Source: an uncultured Chryseobacterium sp. (lineage in GTDB: Bacteria; Bacteroidota; Bacteroidia; Flavobacteriales; Weeksellaceae). From it: DNA of 64,000 nt. Both the position numbers and the translations under genes were made by a program. Numbering within the stretch: position 1 is the stretch's first letter; each line of letters opens with the position of its first letter. Location: the NCBI GenBank assembly GCA_913774355.1, contig CAJYGB010000018.1, forward strand, positions 310,001-374,000, read 5' to 3'. This document shows positions 25,157-33,580 of the stretch, one piece after another. The notes under the pieces were generated by a model that made no database searches, was not told where the DNA came from, and saw only the letters and a list, made by a program, of their open reading frames with translations.

Positions 25157-26341
25157 ATGCAAAAAATCCTTATTGTAGAAGACGAAAAAGCCATCTCGGG
25201 AGTACTCCAAAGTATCCTTTCTGACGAACTTACCGAATATGAATTTGTAATTGCCGAAGACGGACTTGAAGGTTATAAGCAAATCGAAAAAGAAGATTTC
25301 GCACTGATCATTTCCGACATCAAAATGCCCAAGCTTTCCGGAACCGAACTTTTGAAACAGAGTTTAGCGTTAAAACCGGAATCCACTTTTATCATGATTT
25401 CAGGACACGCAGACATTGATTCTGCAGTTTCCTGCCTAAGAGAGGGCGCTTATGATTTCATATCCAAACCGATTGACATCAACCGACTGATTACCAGTGT
25501 GAAAAATGCTTTAGCCAAAGAAACGCTGAAGAAAGAAAACAAAAATCTTCAGACAGAAAATAAAACGCTGAAGAAAAAGGTAAATAAAAAGTACCAGATG
25601 ATCGGTGAATCCGCAGGTTTAAAGAAAATCCAGGAGATGATCGAGAAAGTGGCGGTGTCCGATGCAAGAGTTCTGATCACCGGACCAAACGGTGCCGGGA
25701 AAGAGCTGGTTGCCCATGCGATCCACAACCAAAGCGACCGCGCAAGAGGCCCGATGGTAGAAGTAAACTGTGCTGCCATTCCTTCAGAGCTGATCGAGTC
25801 GGAACTGTTCGGACACGTAAAAGGTTCTTTTACAGGCGCTATTAAGGACAAGCAGGGAAAATTCGAGCAGGCCAACGGCGGTACGATTTTTCTTGATGAG
25901 ATCGGAGATATGAGCTTGATTGCCCAGGCAAAAGTTTTGAGAGCACTTCAGGAAAGCAAAGTTTCTCCCGTGGGAAGCGATAAGGAAATAAAGGTTGACG
26001 TAAGGGTTCTTGCGGCAACCAACAAAAATATGCAAAAGGAAATAGAAGCCGGAAGATTCAGGGAAGACCTTTATCACAGACTTTCCGTAATCGAAATTTA
26101 TGTGCCTTCATTGGATGAAAGAAAGGAAGACATCAGATTGCTGGTTGAGCATTTCTCCGGCATGATTGCCGATGAGCACGGTACTGCAGTGAAAAAATTT
26201 GATGATAAAGCAATTGATGCGCTGAAGGCCCTGTCATGGACCGGAAACATCAGAGAATTAAGAAACGTTGTGGAACGATTGATTATTTTAGGAGGAAATA
26301 CGGTTTCGGCCGAGGACGTTGCAAGCTTTGTAAGAAAATAA
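25157..26341 (+). CDS. Sigma-54-dependent response regulator without DNA-binding domain
   Basis: A 394-residue NtrC-like activator. Residues 1-120 are a receiver domain with phospho-acceptor Asp54 (ALIISDIKMP). A coiled-coil linker (KKENKNLQTENKTLKKKV) leads to an AAA+ domain with Walker A GPNGAGKE (176-183), the sigma-54-contact loop as GSFTGA (223-228, instead of GAFTGA), Walker B TIFLDE (243-248) and WTGNIRELRNVVERL. The protein ends about 15 residues after that helix; the Fis-type helix-turn-helix is missing and no coding continuation follows. The start is MQKILIVEDE, 13 codons inside a longer frame. No partner histidine kinase is adjacent. Confidence 0.88.
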   Translation: MQKILIVEDEKAISGVLQSILSDELTEYEFVIAEDGLEGYKQIEKEDFALIISDIKMPKLSGTELLKQSLALKPESTFIMISGHADIDSAVSCLREGAYDFISKPIDINRLITSVKNALAKETLKKENKNLQTENKTLKKKVNKKYQMIGESAGLKKIQEMIEKVAVSDARVLITGPNGAGKELVAHAIHNQSDRARGPMVEVNCAAIPSELIESELFGHVKGSFTGAIKDKQGKFEQANGGTIFLDEIGDMSLIAQAKVLRALQESKVSPVGSDKEIKVDVRVLAATNKNMQKEIEAGRFREDLYHRLSVIEIYVPSLDERKEDIRLLVEHFSGMIADEHGTAVKKFDDKAIDALKALSWTGNIRELRNVVERLIILGGNTVSAEDVASFVRK

Positions 26342-26370
26342 TGTAATTATTACTTAAAATAAATGAAGAA

Positions 26371-26396
26371 ATTGCAGTACCGTTTGATACTGCAAT
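26371..26396 (+). terminator. Terminator after the sigma-54 activator
   Basis: ATTGCAGTA pairs with TACTGCAAT and runs into eight T. Confidence 0.75.
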
Positions 26397-26432
26397 TTTT
26401 TTTGAATAAGCTATACTATGAATTAAACGATT

Positions 26433-27794
26433 ATGAAATTTTTAGATAAAAACTATACCAAAGAATGCCTTACCCTGGCACTGCCCGTTATGATGACGCA
26501 GGTCGGACAGGTTTCGGTAAATCTTTTTGACAACATTATTGTAGGGAATTTATTAGGAGCGGATGCCTTGGCTTCCGTTTCATTAGGGAACGCAGTATTT
26601 TTCTCTATGTTTGTCCTGGCACTGGGCTTCTCTTTTGCCATTCCGCCACTCGTTTCACAGGCACACTCCCAGCATGACCATAAAACCATCAATTCGGTAT
26701 TCAGCCATGGGTTTGTTATTAATATGACTGTAGGAATTTTACTGATGGGGATTTTGCTGTTGGGAATGCCGCTTTTGTATAAATCGGGACAGCCGGAAAA
26801 GATCATTCCGGATACCGTGGATTTCCTAACGATCATGGCGATCAGCATTGTTCCGTTTATGGCTTTCCAGACCCTGAGGGAAGTTTCTGAAGGGCTTTCT
26901 TACACCATCGGGGTAACGAAGGCAACAATCATTGCCAATGTCATTAACATCGTATTGAATTATGTCTTTATCAAAGGACTTTTCGGACTTCCTCCTATGG
27001 GTGTACAGGGTTCTGCGCTGGCGAGCCTTATTGCCCGTATATTTATGGTGGTATTTCTTTATTTTGTTCTGCTGCATGAAAAAAAGACCCGGCAGTACAT
27101 TATGGACTTTTCATTAAAAATAGAGGGTTTCAGCAAAACTATGTTTGAGAAAATGATCCGGCTGGGATTTCCGACGGCATTGCAGATGTTCTTTGAAGTA
27201 ACGGCTTTTGCCGGGGCCGCTTTCATCTGCGGACTGATCTCGGCACACGATATTGCTTCTCACCAAATCGCCCTGAGCATGGCTTCTTTTACTTTTAATT
27301 TATGCATCGGCTTCAGCGTTGCTTCTACCATTATGATCGGAAGAAAAGTAGGTGAAGGAAATTTTGTGGAATTACGGAAAGTGGGTATCAACAATCTTAA
27401 GATTGCTTTTATCTTCATGTGCATCTGCGGGATCATTTTTATTCTCGGACGAAATATCCTACCAACTTTCTTTACCAAAAAAGAGGAAATTGAAGTGATT
27501 GCGCTGGCTGCAAAATTAATGATTATCGCTGCTTTGTTCCAACTGTCGGACGGTATCCAGGTTACGGCTCTGGGAATGCTGAGAGGATTGCAGGATGTAA
27601 AGATCCCGTCCATCTACACCTTTATCGCGTATTGGATCATTACCATTCCATTGGGTTATTTACTTTGTTTCACCCTGAAAATGGGTGCTTTTGGAATGTG
27701 GATTGCCTTAGGGCTTGGACTAACGGTTTCTGCAGTGATGCTGGTCAAACGTTTTCTGAATCTGTCTGCAAAGAGAATTAAGCAAAACTTATAA
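26433..27794 (+). CDS. MATE-family efflux transporter
   Basis: A 453-residue inner-membrane antiporter of the multidrug and toxin extrusion family with about 12 membrane helices in two similar halves. Typical starts of each half are seen: LPVMMTQVGQVSVNLFDNIIVGNLLGADALASVSLGNAVFF, and later LGFPTALQMFFEVTAFAGAAFICGLI followed by IASHQIALSMASFTF. It would export cationic drugs, metabolites or dyes using Na+ or H+. It appears monocistronic. The substrate is unknown. Confidence 0.92.
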   Translation: MKFLDKNYTKECLTLALPVMMTQVGQVSVNLFDNIIVGNLLGADALASVSLGNAVFFSMFVLALGFSFAIPPLVSQAHSQHDHKTINSVFSHGFVINMTVGILLMGILLLGMPLLYKSGQPEKIIPDTVDFLTIMAISIVPFMAFQTLREVSEGLSYTIGVTKATIIANVINIVLNYVFIKGLFGLPPMGVQGSALASLIARIFMVVFLYFVLLHEKKTRQYIMDFSLKIEGFSKTMFEKMIRLGFPTALQMFFEVTAFAGAAFICGLISAHDIASHQIALSMASFTFNLCIGFSVASTIMIGRKVGEGNFVELRKVGINNLKIAFIFMCICGIIFILGRNILPTFFTKKEEIEVIALAAKLMIIAALFQLSDGIQVTALGMLRGLQDVKIPSIYTFIAYWIITIPLGYLLCFTLKMGAFGMWIALGLGLTVSAVMLVKRFLNLSAKRIKQNL

Positions 27795-27914
27795 TAAAAA
27801 AGCAGTCCTTTGGATAGCTTTATTATTTGCTGTATAATTTCAGAGTGTTTGTAAAAAATAGTACTTTCTATCAAAGCATTTTAAAAATTTTCCTATTTTT
27901 AACAAAACATTTGA

Positions 27915-28220
27915 ATGATGAAAACCATTGTCTGGACAGAAACGGCTGAAAAGTCGTATCGAAACAATCTGGAATATCTTTCTGAATATCGGTCTAAAAA
28001 GGAAATCAAAACATTTATCGATAAAGTTGACGAAGCAGTATCTAACATTACATTAAATCCTTTCATTGGTAGTATTTCTGATGACAATGTCCATTACAGA
28101 AAATATTTAATCGTTCCACAAATATACCTCTATTACCGTGCAACATCGAAAATGATATACTTGGTTTCTTTCTGGAACAATTTTCAAAATCCTGATCAGT
28201 TACAGAAATTGCTTACGTAA
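27915..28220 (+). CDS. RelE/ParE-family toxin-like protein
   Basis: A 101-residue protein of the RelE/ParE superfamily. It has the N-terminal strand and helix (IVWTETAEKSYRNNLEYL), NPFIGSISDDNVHYRKYLIVPQIYLYYRA corresponding to the family R-x-Y-x-L-x-Y core, and the last strand IYLVSFWNNFQNP. Members poison DNA gyrase (ParE) or ribosome-bound mRNA (RelE). Unusually, the partner candidate is on the opposite strand, convergent, with a 21-base overlap of the 3' ends (28200-28220). No same-strand antitoxin is seen immediately upstream. The start may be 27915 or the adjacent ATG at 27918. Confidence 0.82.
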   Translation: MMKTIVWTETAEKSYRNNLEYLSEYRSKKEIKTFIDKVDEAVSNITLNPFIGSISDDNVHYRKYLIVPQIYLYYRATSKMIYLVSFWNNFQNPDQLQKLLT

Positions 28221-28496
28221 TTCCTTACTCACTTCTGCATGATCGCGATACTTTCCGTTCTGAATATCATTTTCAGACTGCTCCAATTCCAGCAATAATG
28301 CTTCACGGGGCGATAATACTTTAGCCAATAACAACATTTCATCCGGCGTAAAAGACTGCGAATTTAGTTTTCTGTAAAATGTGGCCGGAGCAATTCCGAT
28401 CTTATCAATAATATAGCTCTTTTTGTAGGGACTGTCGTTAATCAGGGTTTCTATTTCCGCTACTACTTTTTTATAATTTAGAATTTCCTGTATCAT
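28200..28496 (-). CDS. Helix-turn-helix protein, putative antitoxin
   Basis: A 98-residue all-helical protein. Residues about 20-60 look like an XRE-type helix-turn-helix (YKKSYIIDKIGIAPATFYRKLNSQSFTPDEMLLLAKVL). The C-terminal tail (GKYRDHAEVSKELRKQFL) resembles the toxin-wrapping tails of type II antitoxins that carry the H-x-EV motif. It converges on the RelE/ParE-like gene and overlaps its 3' end by 21 bases. A TATATTTG box (28527-28534, minus strand) lies 31 bases upstream of the start. Confidence 0.75.
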   Translation of the reverse strand: MIQEILNYKKVVAEIETLINDSPYKKSYIIDKIGIAPATFYRKLNSQSFTPDEMLLLAKVLSPREALLLELEQSENDIQNGKYRDHAEVSKELRKQFL

Positions 28497-28526
28497 TTTT
28501 GATAGTTTTTCATCTTGTTATTGATA

Positions 28527-28534
28527 CAAATATA
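28527..28534 (-). promoter_or_regulatory. Minus-7 promoter box for the putative antitoxin
   Basis: Minus-strand TATATTTG, a full consensus match, in an AT-rich setting upstream of the HTH gene. Confidence 0.5.
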
Positions 28535-28568
28535 GAAACAATTAAATAAATTTATATAAATTATTTAA

Positions 28569-29075
28569 TTAAAAAACAATTCTTTTCCCCAAAATCACCA
28601 AAGTCCTCTCCACCCCATCCAGCACGGCGACATCCGGAAAGACACCCCAGTCTTCAAAACCGAAATGGCGGAACAGCTTCAGGCTGGGTTCATTATGCAG
28701 AAAGATAAATCCCAATAATGTTTTTACGTCAAACTTCAGCGCATTATCAATACAATATTGCAGGACTTTTTTTCCGTAGCCCTTTCCGCGGGAATTTTCA
28801 GCCATGTAAATGCTCAGCTCTACGGTTCCGTTATAAGCCGGTCTTCCGTAAAATGAAGAAAAGCTGACCCATCCCAATACGTTGTCCTGCTGATCCTCAA
28901 CCATCCAAAGCGGCCTTCGTTCAGGGGTATGCTCGTGAAACCACCGGACCCTGCTTTCTACGGTAATATCTTCCGTATCGGCAGTGACCATTCTTGAGGG
29001 GATGGTGGAATTGTAAATCTCTACGATCTTCGGTAAATCTTCCGGCGTTGCATTCCTGAATTTCAGTTCTTCCAT
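28569..29075 (-). CDS. GNAT acetyltransferase (phosphinothricin-acetyltransferase-like)
   Basis: A 168-residue acetyl-CoA-dependent N-acetyltransferase of the PAT/YncA type. It has LKFRNATPEDLPKIVEIYNSTI, a TVESRVRWFHEHTPERRPLWMVED segment typical of this subgroup, the acetyl-CoA loop NSRGKGYGKKVLQY and LLGFIFLHNEPSLKLFRHFGFEDWG near the end. It may acetylate amino groups of amino-acid analogues such as methionine sulfoximine. The start is placed at MEELKFRN; the upstream ATG at 29087 would leave only 7 bases after the promoter box. Confidence 0.87.
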   Translation of the reverse strand: MEELKFRNATPEDLPKIVEIYNSTIPSRMVTADTEDITVESRVRWFHEHTPERRPLWMVEDQQDNVLGWVSFSSFYGRPAYNGTVELSIYMAENSRGKGYGKKVLQYCIDNALKFDVKTLLGFIFLHNEPSLKLFRHFGFEDWGVFPDVAVLDGVERTLVILGKRIVF

Positions 29076-29094
29076 TGATGTCAGCATATTTCTG

Positions 29095-29102
29095 CAAAGA
29101 TA
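29095..29102 (-). promoter_or_regulatory. Minus-7 promoter box for the GNAT gene
   Basis: Minus-strand TATCTTTG, a full consensus match, 19 bases before the preferred ATG at 29075. Confidence 0.5.
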
Positions 29103-29132
29103 CGCGAAGATTTTTCTGCTGCCTATACCCTA

Positions 29133-29711
29133 CTATTCTTCTGAATTGTTTTCCTGCAGTTCTTTCAGTGCCCGGTTCAGGCTCCTTACCGTAATACCGA
29201 GATAAGCTGCCATATCTTCTTTAGAGATTTCCATTTCCCTGGACTTCACTTCCAGAAGCTGGGACAGCGTATGTTCTGTAGTATGAAGCTGCTGATAGGA
29301 AGCCCGGCTTGAGGTATTGACGATCCTTTCGGCGAAAACATCGAGCAGTAAATTATTCAGCGCCAGATCATTTTTAATAAGCGACTGAAAGTACGGGATG
29401 GACATGGAATAAACGGTAACTTCCGTAATGGCTTCGATACTGCAAAGGCAAGGCACGTTTTTAATGACTTCAATTTCACCGATGATCTCGCCTTTTCCGA
29501 GAAATTCAACAATATATTCCTTATTATTTTCTTCCACGAAATAGCATTTGGTAATACCGGTTTTAATCAACATGATCTTTGTGGAAATCTCATTCTGGGT
29601 CAGTATCTTATCTCCTTTTTCAAATGATTTCAATACAATATTGCCTTTATGATCCTGCCGGGTATACAGCTGCTCCAAATAATCTAAAAATATCTGATTG
29701 GTACGTAACAT
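29133..29711 (-). CDS. Crp/Fnr-family regulator
   Basis: A 192-residue transcription factor with an N-terminal cyclic-nucleotide-binding-like beta roll (VLKSFEKGDKILTQNEISTKIMLIKTGITKCYF, EFLGKGEIIGEIE) and a C-terminal winged helix (ISKEDMAAYLGITVRSLNRALKELQ). The cNMP-contact Arg-Ser pair of true CRP is not evident, nor are Fe-S cysteines of Fnr, so the ligand is unknown. The start is MLRTNQIFL; a longer frame adds 29 residues overlapping the divergent HAD gene region. GGAC-AAAT-GTCC (29722-29733) in the divergent gap could be an operator. Confidence 0.85.
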   Translation of the reverse strand: MLRTNQIFLDYLEQLYTRQDHKGNIVLKSFEKGDKILTQNEISTKIMLIKTGITKCYFVEENNKEYIVEFLGKGEIIGEIEVIKNVPCLCSIEAITEVTVYSMSIPYFQSLIKNDLALNNLLLDVFAERIVNTSSRASYQQLHTTEHTLSQLLEVKSREMEISKEDMAAYLGITVRSLNRALKELQENNSEE

Positions 29712-29799
29712 ATCTCGGTTGGGACAAATGTCCTTTTCTGGTTTATTATTTATACTGAATTTTACCGGTGAAAAATACAAAAACTTAAGTAAATACAAT

Positions 29800-30489
29800 A
29801 TGAATAATTCGATAACAACAATAGCATTCGACGCCGACGATACCCTTTGGATGAACGAGCCGTATTTTCAGGAAGCGGAAAACAAATTCTGTGGATTGCT
29901 GGAAGACTACCTTCCACAACACTCCGTTGCCCAGGAACTTTTTAAGACGGAAATGCAGAACCTTCCTCTGTATGGATACGGGATTAAAGGATTTATGCTT
30001 TGCATGGTAGAAACGGTCTGCCGTATTTCAAATTCAACCGCTTCTATGGAACTTATCAGCAAAACCATTGAAATCGGGCGTGAACTGTTGATGAAACCGG
30101 TCGAACTTCTTGAAGGAGTAGCGGAAACTTTAGAAAGCCTTAAAGGCAGATACCGCCTGGTGGTGGCAACAAAAGGCGATCTGCTGGATCAGGAACGGAA
30201 ATTAAAAAAATCCGGACTGCAGGATTATTTTCATCATATCGAAATCATGAGCGATAAAAAGGAAAGTGACTACCGGAAGTTATTGAAACACCTTGATTGT
30301 AAACCGGAACAGTTTCTCATGCTGGGAAACTCCATCAAATCGGATATTTTACCGGTACTCGAAATCGGAGGTTTTGCCGCCCACATTCCGTACCATGTCA
30401 CCTGGACGTACGAACAGCATGACGTTCATTTGGAGCATGACTGTTTTCTGGAATTTAAGAACATTAAAGAAGTGTTGAATTATTTGTGA
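29800..30489 (+). CDS. HAD-family hydrolase (HAD-IA type)
   Basis: A 229-residue phosphatase-like protein with motif I IAFDADDTLW (nucleophile and acid Asp), a helical C1 cap, motif II in YRLVVATKGDL, motif III Lys region (LKKSGLQDYFHHIEI) and motif IV FLMLGNSIKSDILPVLEIGG. The DADDTLW variant is shared by a subgroup of HAD-IA enzymes. The substrate is unknown. The start is ATG 29800; the frame extends upstream without stop to 29698, but that part overlaps the divergent regulator and its control region. Confidence 0.85.
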   Translation: MNNSITTIAFDADDTLWMNEPYFQEAENKFCGLLEDYLPQHSVAQELFKTEMQNLPLYGYGIKGFMLCMVETVCRISNSTASMELISKTIEIGRELLMKPVELLEGVAETLESLKGRYRLVVATKGDLLDQERKLKKSGLQDYFHHIEIMSDKKESDYRKLLKHLDCKPEQFLMLGNSIKSDILPVLEIGGFAAHIPYHVTWTYEQHDVHLEHDCFLEFKNIKEVLNYL

Positions 30490-30575
30490 CCTGGTTTTGA
30501 AAGCTTTATGTTGTAGCCTTACTCTCCTTCACTTAATTTAAGCTATTCTCACGAAATTATTAAAAGCTCCTCTTG

Positions 30576-30695
30576 TCATTCCCGCGGGAAATCTAAGCCT
30601 CGTATTAGAGATTCGCATGGAAAGATTCGTACATAGATTCCTAAGGAAAGACAACCGGACGTTTAGTTTTTCAAGCTAAGTTTCCTTTCCATCAT
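30576..30695. repeat. 120-bp repeat, first copy
   Basis: The segment starts TCATTCCCGCGGG and ends CCTTTCCATCAT. Its last 95 bases (from CGTATTAGAGATTCGC) are identical to those of the second copy at 30701-30820, with a 5-base spacer between. The first 25 bases differ at several positions. It contains repeated GATTCG/GATTC words and the CGTATTAGAG block shared with 3897-3960 and 10510-10550. Confidence 0.9.
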
Positions 30696-30700
30696 GTTTA

Positions 30701-30820
30701 TCATTCCTGAAGGGAATCTATGCATCGTATTAGAGATTCGCATGGAAAGATTCGTACATAGATTCCTAAGGAAAGACAACCGGACGTTTAGTTTTTCAAG
30801 CTAAGTTTCCTTTCCATCAT
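30701..30820. repeat. 120-bp repeat, second copy
   Basis: Direct tandem copy of 30576-30695 with a period of 125 bases, starting TCATTCCTGAAGGG. It is 21 bases from the terminator of the S9 peptidase gene. No coding potential is seen. Confidence 0.9.
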
Positions 30821-30841
30821 ATTTGGATGATAACAAACAAA

Positions 30842-30865
30842 AAACCCGCTCAGAAGAGCGGGTTT
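30842..30865 (-). terminator. Terminator of the S9 peptidase gene
   Basis: AAACCCGCTC and GAGCGGGTTT form a perfect 10-bp stem with an AGAA/TTCT loop; on the minus strand it runs into six T. It is 7 bases from the stop codon. Confidence 0.9.
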
Positions 30866-30871
30866 CAGCAT

Positions 30872-33274
30872 TTATTTTTTCAGGCATTTTTCCAGGAACT
30901 GGTCCTGCTCCCAAAGCAGATGCAGGATGTTTTCTTTGGCGGCATATCCGTGGGCTTCTTTCGGCAGCAGCACCATCTTTACCGGGGCACCCAGGTTTTT
31001 CAGGGCCTGGAAATAACGTTCGGTCTGTAAGGTGAACGTCCCGGGATTGTTATCGGCATCCCCGTGAATCAGCAGCAAAGGTGTCTTCATTTTATCGGCA
31101 TTCATAAACGGCGACATGGTGTTGTAAATTTCCGGCACGTCCCAGTAATTTCTCTGTTCGCTCTGGAAACCGAATGGCGTTAAGGTACGGTTGTAAGCCC
31201 CGCTCCGGGCAATCCCGCAGGCAAACAGCTTGGAATGCGTCAACAGGTTAGCCGTCATAAAAGCACCGTAAGAATGTCCTCCTACTGCCACTTTTTTGCG
31301 GTCAATATAACCCAGTTGATCCACCGCATTAATGGCTGCTTCCGCATTGGCTACCAGTTGCGGGATAAAGGTGTCGTTCGGTTCGGTTTTCCCTTCACCG
31401 ATAATCGGGAATGCGGCATCATCAAGCACTGCATATCCTTTTGTTGTCCAGTATACGAAAGAGCCGTACGAAGGGAAAGTAAAATCATTCGGGTTCTGGT
31501 TGTTCTGTCCGGCCGTATTTTTATCTTTATATTCGGTCGGATATGCCCAGATCAGCAAAGGCAGCTTCTCCTTCTTAGCCTTACGGTCGTAGTTAGCAGG
31601 AAGGTAAAGCGTTCCCGTTAAAGTTACACCGTCGTTTCTTTTGTAAGTAATCACTTCTTTATAAACATCTTTAATGCTTTCAAACGGATTGGCAAAATTG
31701 GTTACGGCTTCTTCCTTATTTGATTTTATATTCTTTTTAAAATAATTCGGATACTGGCTGGAAGACTGCTGAATCGTTAATACTTCTCCTTTCGAAGGAT
31801 TCAGGATATCAATGATCTCTTCCTTGGCATTTTTAAGATTGGAAGTATACAACCTCTTTTTCTTAAGGGTTTTCATATCTACTTCATCAAGAAACGGATG
31901 CTGACCGTCTTTTGTAAATCCCGCGCCGATAAGATAAGACTTCCCGCCTTTCATGTCTACTACCAATCTTCCGTATTGGTTTTTAATCGTGTTGAAATTT
32001 CCGGGATCGCTGTAAATATCCTGATAATTCCGGTCTTCGATCACTCTGGATTCTCCGTTGTTAAGATCTACCAGATATGCCTTTGTATTCCGGGTATCGT
32101 ACCACCCTTCCGAAACAATAGCATAATGGTCATTCGTCCAGCTTACATTTTCATATCGCTGTCTGGTTTTGAAAAAAGATTTTGGTGCATTCGTAAACGG
32201 AGCGTCCCAGGTAAATATTTCATCCCTGTACTCTGCCGGTCTGGATTGGTCGCCACCGTCCAGTGCTTCCGTATACACTAATGTTGCGGGCATATCACTT
32301 CTCCACCCCATATCCCGTTTTCCGGTACGTACCGAAGAGAAACCTTTTGGCATGACTTCATTCAGCGGAATCTCATTTACTGTTTTTACCGCATTTCCAT
32401 TCATATCGTAGACCGTCGTAGTCATCGGGAACCTGCTCAGCGGGACAATGTAAGAGAACGGTTTTTTAATCGTTGTCGCCATCACGTAATTGCCGTCCGG
32501 CGAAAAGCTTAATCCGGAATACAAATCATGGTCTTTCACTTTTTTAAGGTTTCCGTTAAGATCGACATTATAAACTTCCGAAGCCGTCAGGATTTCAAAA
32601 TTCTTTTCATCCTGGGGATTTTTCAGCAGGTCCTGATACGTCCTGTTCTGCGAAACTTTCCCATCGGCGGTTGATACAATCGGGCCTGTCGGTAGGTCTT
32701 TGCTGGCATCGATTAAAGTTCCCCTGTCCTGAGGCAGCGTTTTAATGAGCAAATGCTGGGAATCTTTGTACCAAAGGTATGGACTTCCGAGATTGGCATT
32801 TAAATTATCCGAAGTAACTTTCTTTGCCGCAGCAGTTTCCAGATCAACGATCCACAATTCTACGCCTTTATTTGTGGTGATGGTAAAGGCTAACTTCTTT
32901 TCGTCAGGAGAAAATGAAGTGTACGTAATTTTAGGGTTTGCCGGTAAATTCTTAACCTGTACTTCCGTTTTATCATTGATCTTCCTTACTTTCAGGTTAT
33001 TGGAATACGTTGCCGTACTCGAAATGTTGGTAACCGGATTGATTCTTAATCCGCCCAGTTTCATTTCCTGCTGGCTAAGATCTTCCAGTGTTTTATACGT
33101 CGGACGATAGGTGAAAACGATCCAGTCTTTTTTACTGTTCATTAAAACGCCGGGAGGCCTTTCGTAATCTGCTAATTTCAAAATCTCCGCAGACGGTTTC
33201 TGGTAGGTAATACTTTCTTGTGCATCGTAAAAATTAAGGAATGCGAGAAGGCATATTGTTAGTTTTATCTTCAT
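30872..33274 (-). CDS. S9-family prolyl oligopeptidase-like peptidase, exported
   Basis: An 800-residue serine peptidase. A signal peptide (MKIKLTICLLAFLNFYDAQ) is followed by a beta-propeller-like region with WD40/TolB-type repeats (TSFSPDEKKLAFTITT, GLSFSPDGNYVMATT) and a C-terminal alpha/beta hydrolase domain. The triad is visible as Ser in GGHSYGAFMTANLL, Asp in LLIHGDADNNPG and His in LPKEAHGYAAKEN. It would cut short peptides, as in DPP4 or acylaminoacyl peptidases, in the periplasm. The start is the second Met of a longer frame because it gives a clean signal peptide. It is monocistronic with a strong terminator. Confidence 0.93.
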   Translation of the reverse strand: MKIKLTICLLAFLNFYDAQESITYQKPSAEILKLADYERPPGVLMNSKKDWIVFTYRPTYKTLEDLSQQEMKLGGLRINPVTNISSTATYSNNLKVRKINDKTEVQVKNLPANPKITYTSFSPDEKKLAFTITTNKGVELWIVDLETAAAKKVTSDNLNANLGSPYLWYKDSQHLLIKTLPQDRGTLIDASKDLPTGPIVSTADGKVSQNRTYQDLLKNPQDEKNFEILTASEVYNVDLNGNLKKVKDHDLYSGLSFSPDGNYVMATTIKKPFSYIVPLSRFPMTTTVYDMNGNAVKTVNEIPLNEVMPKGFSSVRTGKRDMGWRSDMPATLVYTEALDGGDQSRPAEYRDEIFTWDAPFTNAPKSFFKTRQRYENVSWTNDHYAIVSEGWYDTRNTKAYLVDLNNGESRVIEDRNYQDIYSDPGNFNTIKNQYGRLVVDMKGGKSYLIGAGFTKDGQHPFLDEVDMKTLKKKRLYTSNLKNAKEEIIDILNPSKGEVLTIQQSSSQYPNYFKKNIKSNKEEAVTNFANPFESIKDVYKEVITYKRNDGVTLTGTLYLPANYDRKAKKEKLPLLIWAYPTEYKDKNTAGQNNQNPNDFTFPSYGSFVYWTTKGYAVLDDAAFPIIGEGKTEPNDTFIPQLVANAEAAINAVDQLGYIDRKKVAVGGHSYGAFMTANLLTHSKLFACGIARSGAYNRTLTPFGFQSEQRNYWDVPEIYNTMSPFMNADKMKTPLLLIHGDADNNPGTFTLQTERYFQALKNLGAPVKMVLLPKEAHGYAAKENILHLLWEQDQFLEKCLKK

Positions 33275-33528
33275 AATAATTTCGATTTCCACGAATTTAA
33301 TAAATTTTATTCCGATGGCAAAAGGTTGTGGGTTTTGGATTTTAATCAGCGTTAAGATTAGATATTAAACGCTATCGACGCAAAAGAAAATTTTATTTAA
33401 AATAACATAGATTCTTCCTTCGCAAAGGCATTTCATTCAGCAAATGATAACAATGTATATTTATATTTTGCTTTTAAACTATTGTAAATTAGCAAAAAGA
33501 ACAGATAAAAAAGTTTTTTATGCAACAA

Positions 33529-33555
33529 AAAGAGCGGTAAAATTTACCACTCTTT
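33529..33555 (-). terminator. Terminator of the DoxX gene
   Basis: AAAGAG-C-GGTAAA pairs with TTTACC-A-CTCTTT (one mismatch) 26 bases beyond the doxX stop. The rest of the gap to the peptidase start (33275-33528) holds no gene. Confidence 0.65.
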
Positions 33556-33580
33556 CTTTATAATTTATATTTAAATTGAA

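Noticed and set aside
30576..30820. Insertion-sequence ends
   Set aside because: The two copies are direct rather than inverted, and no transposase lies between or beside them.
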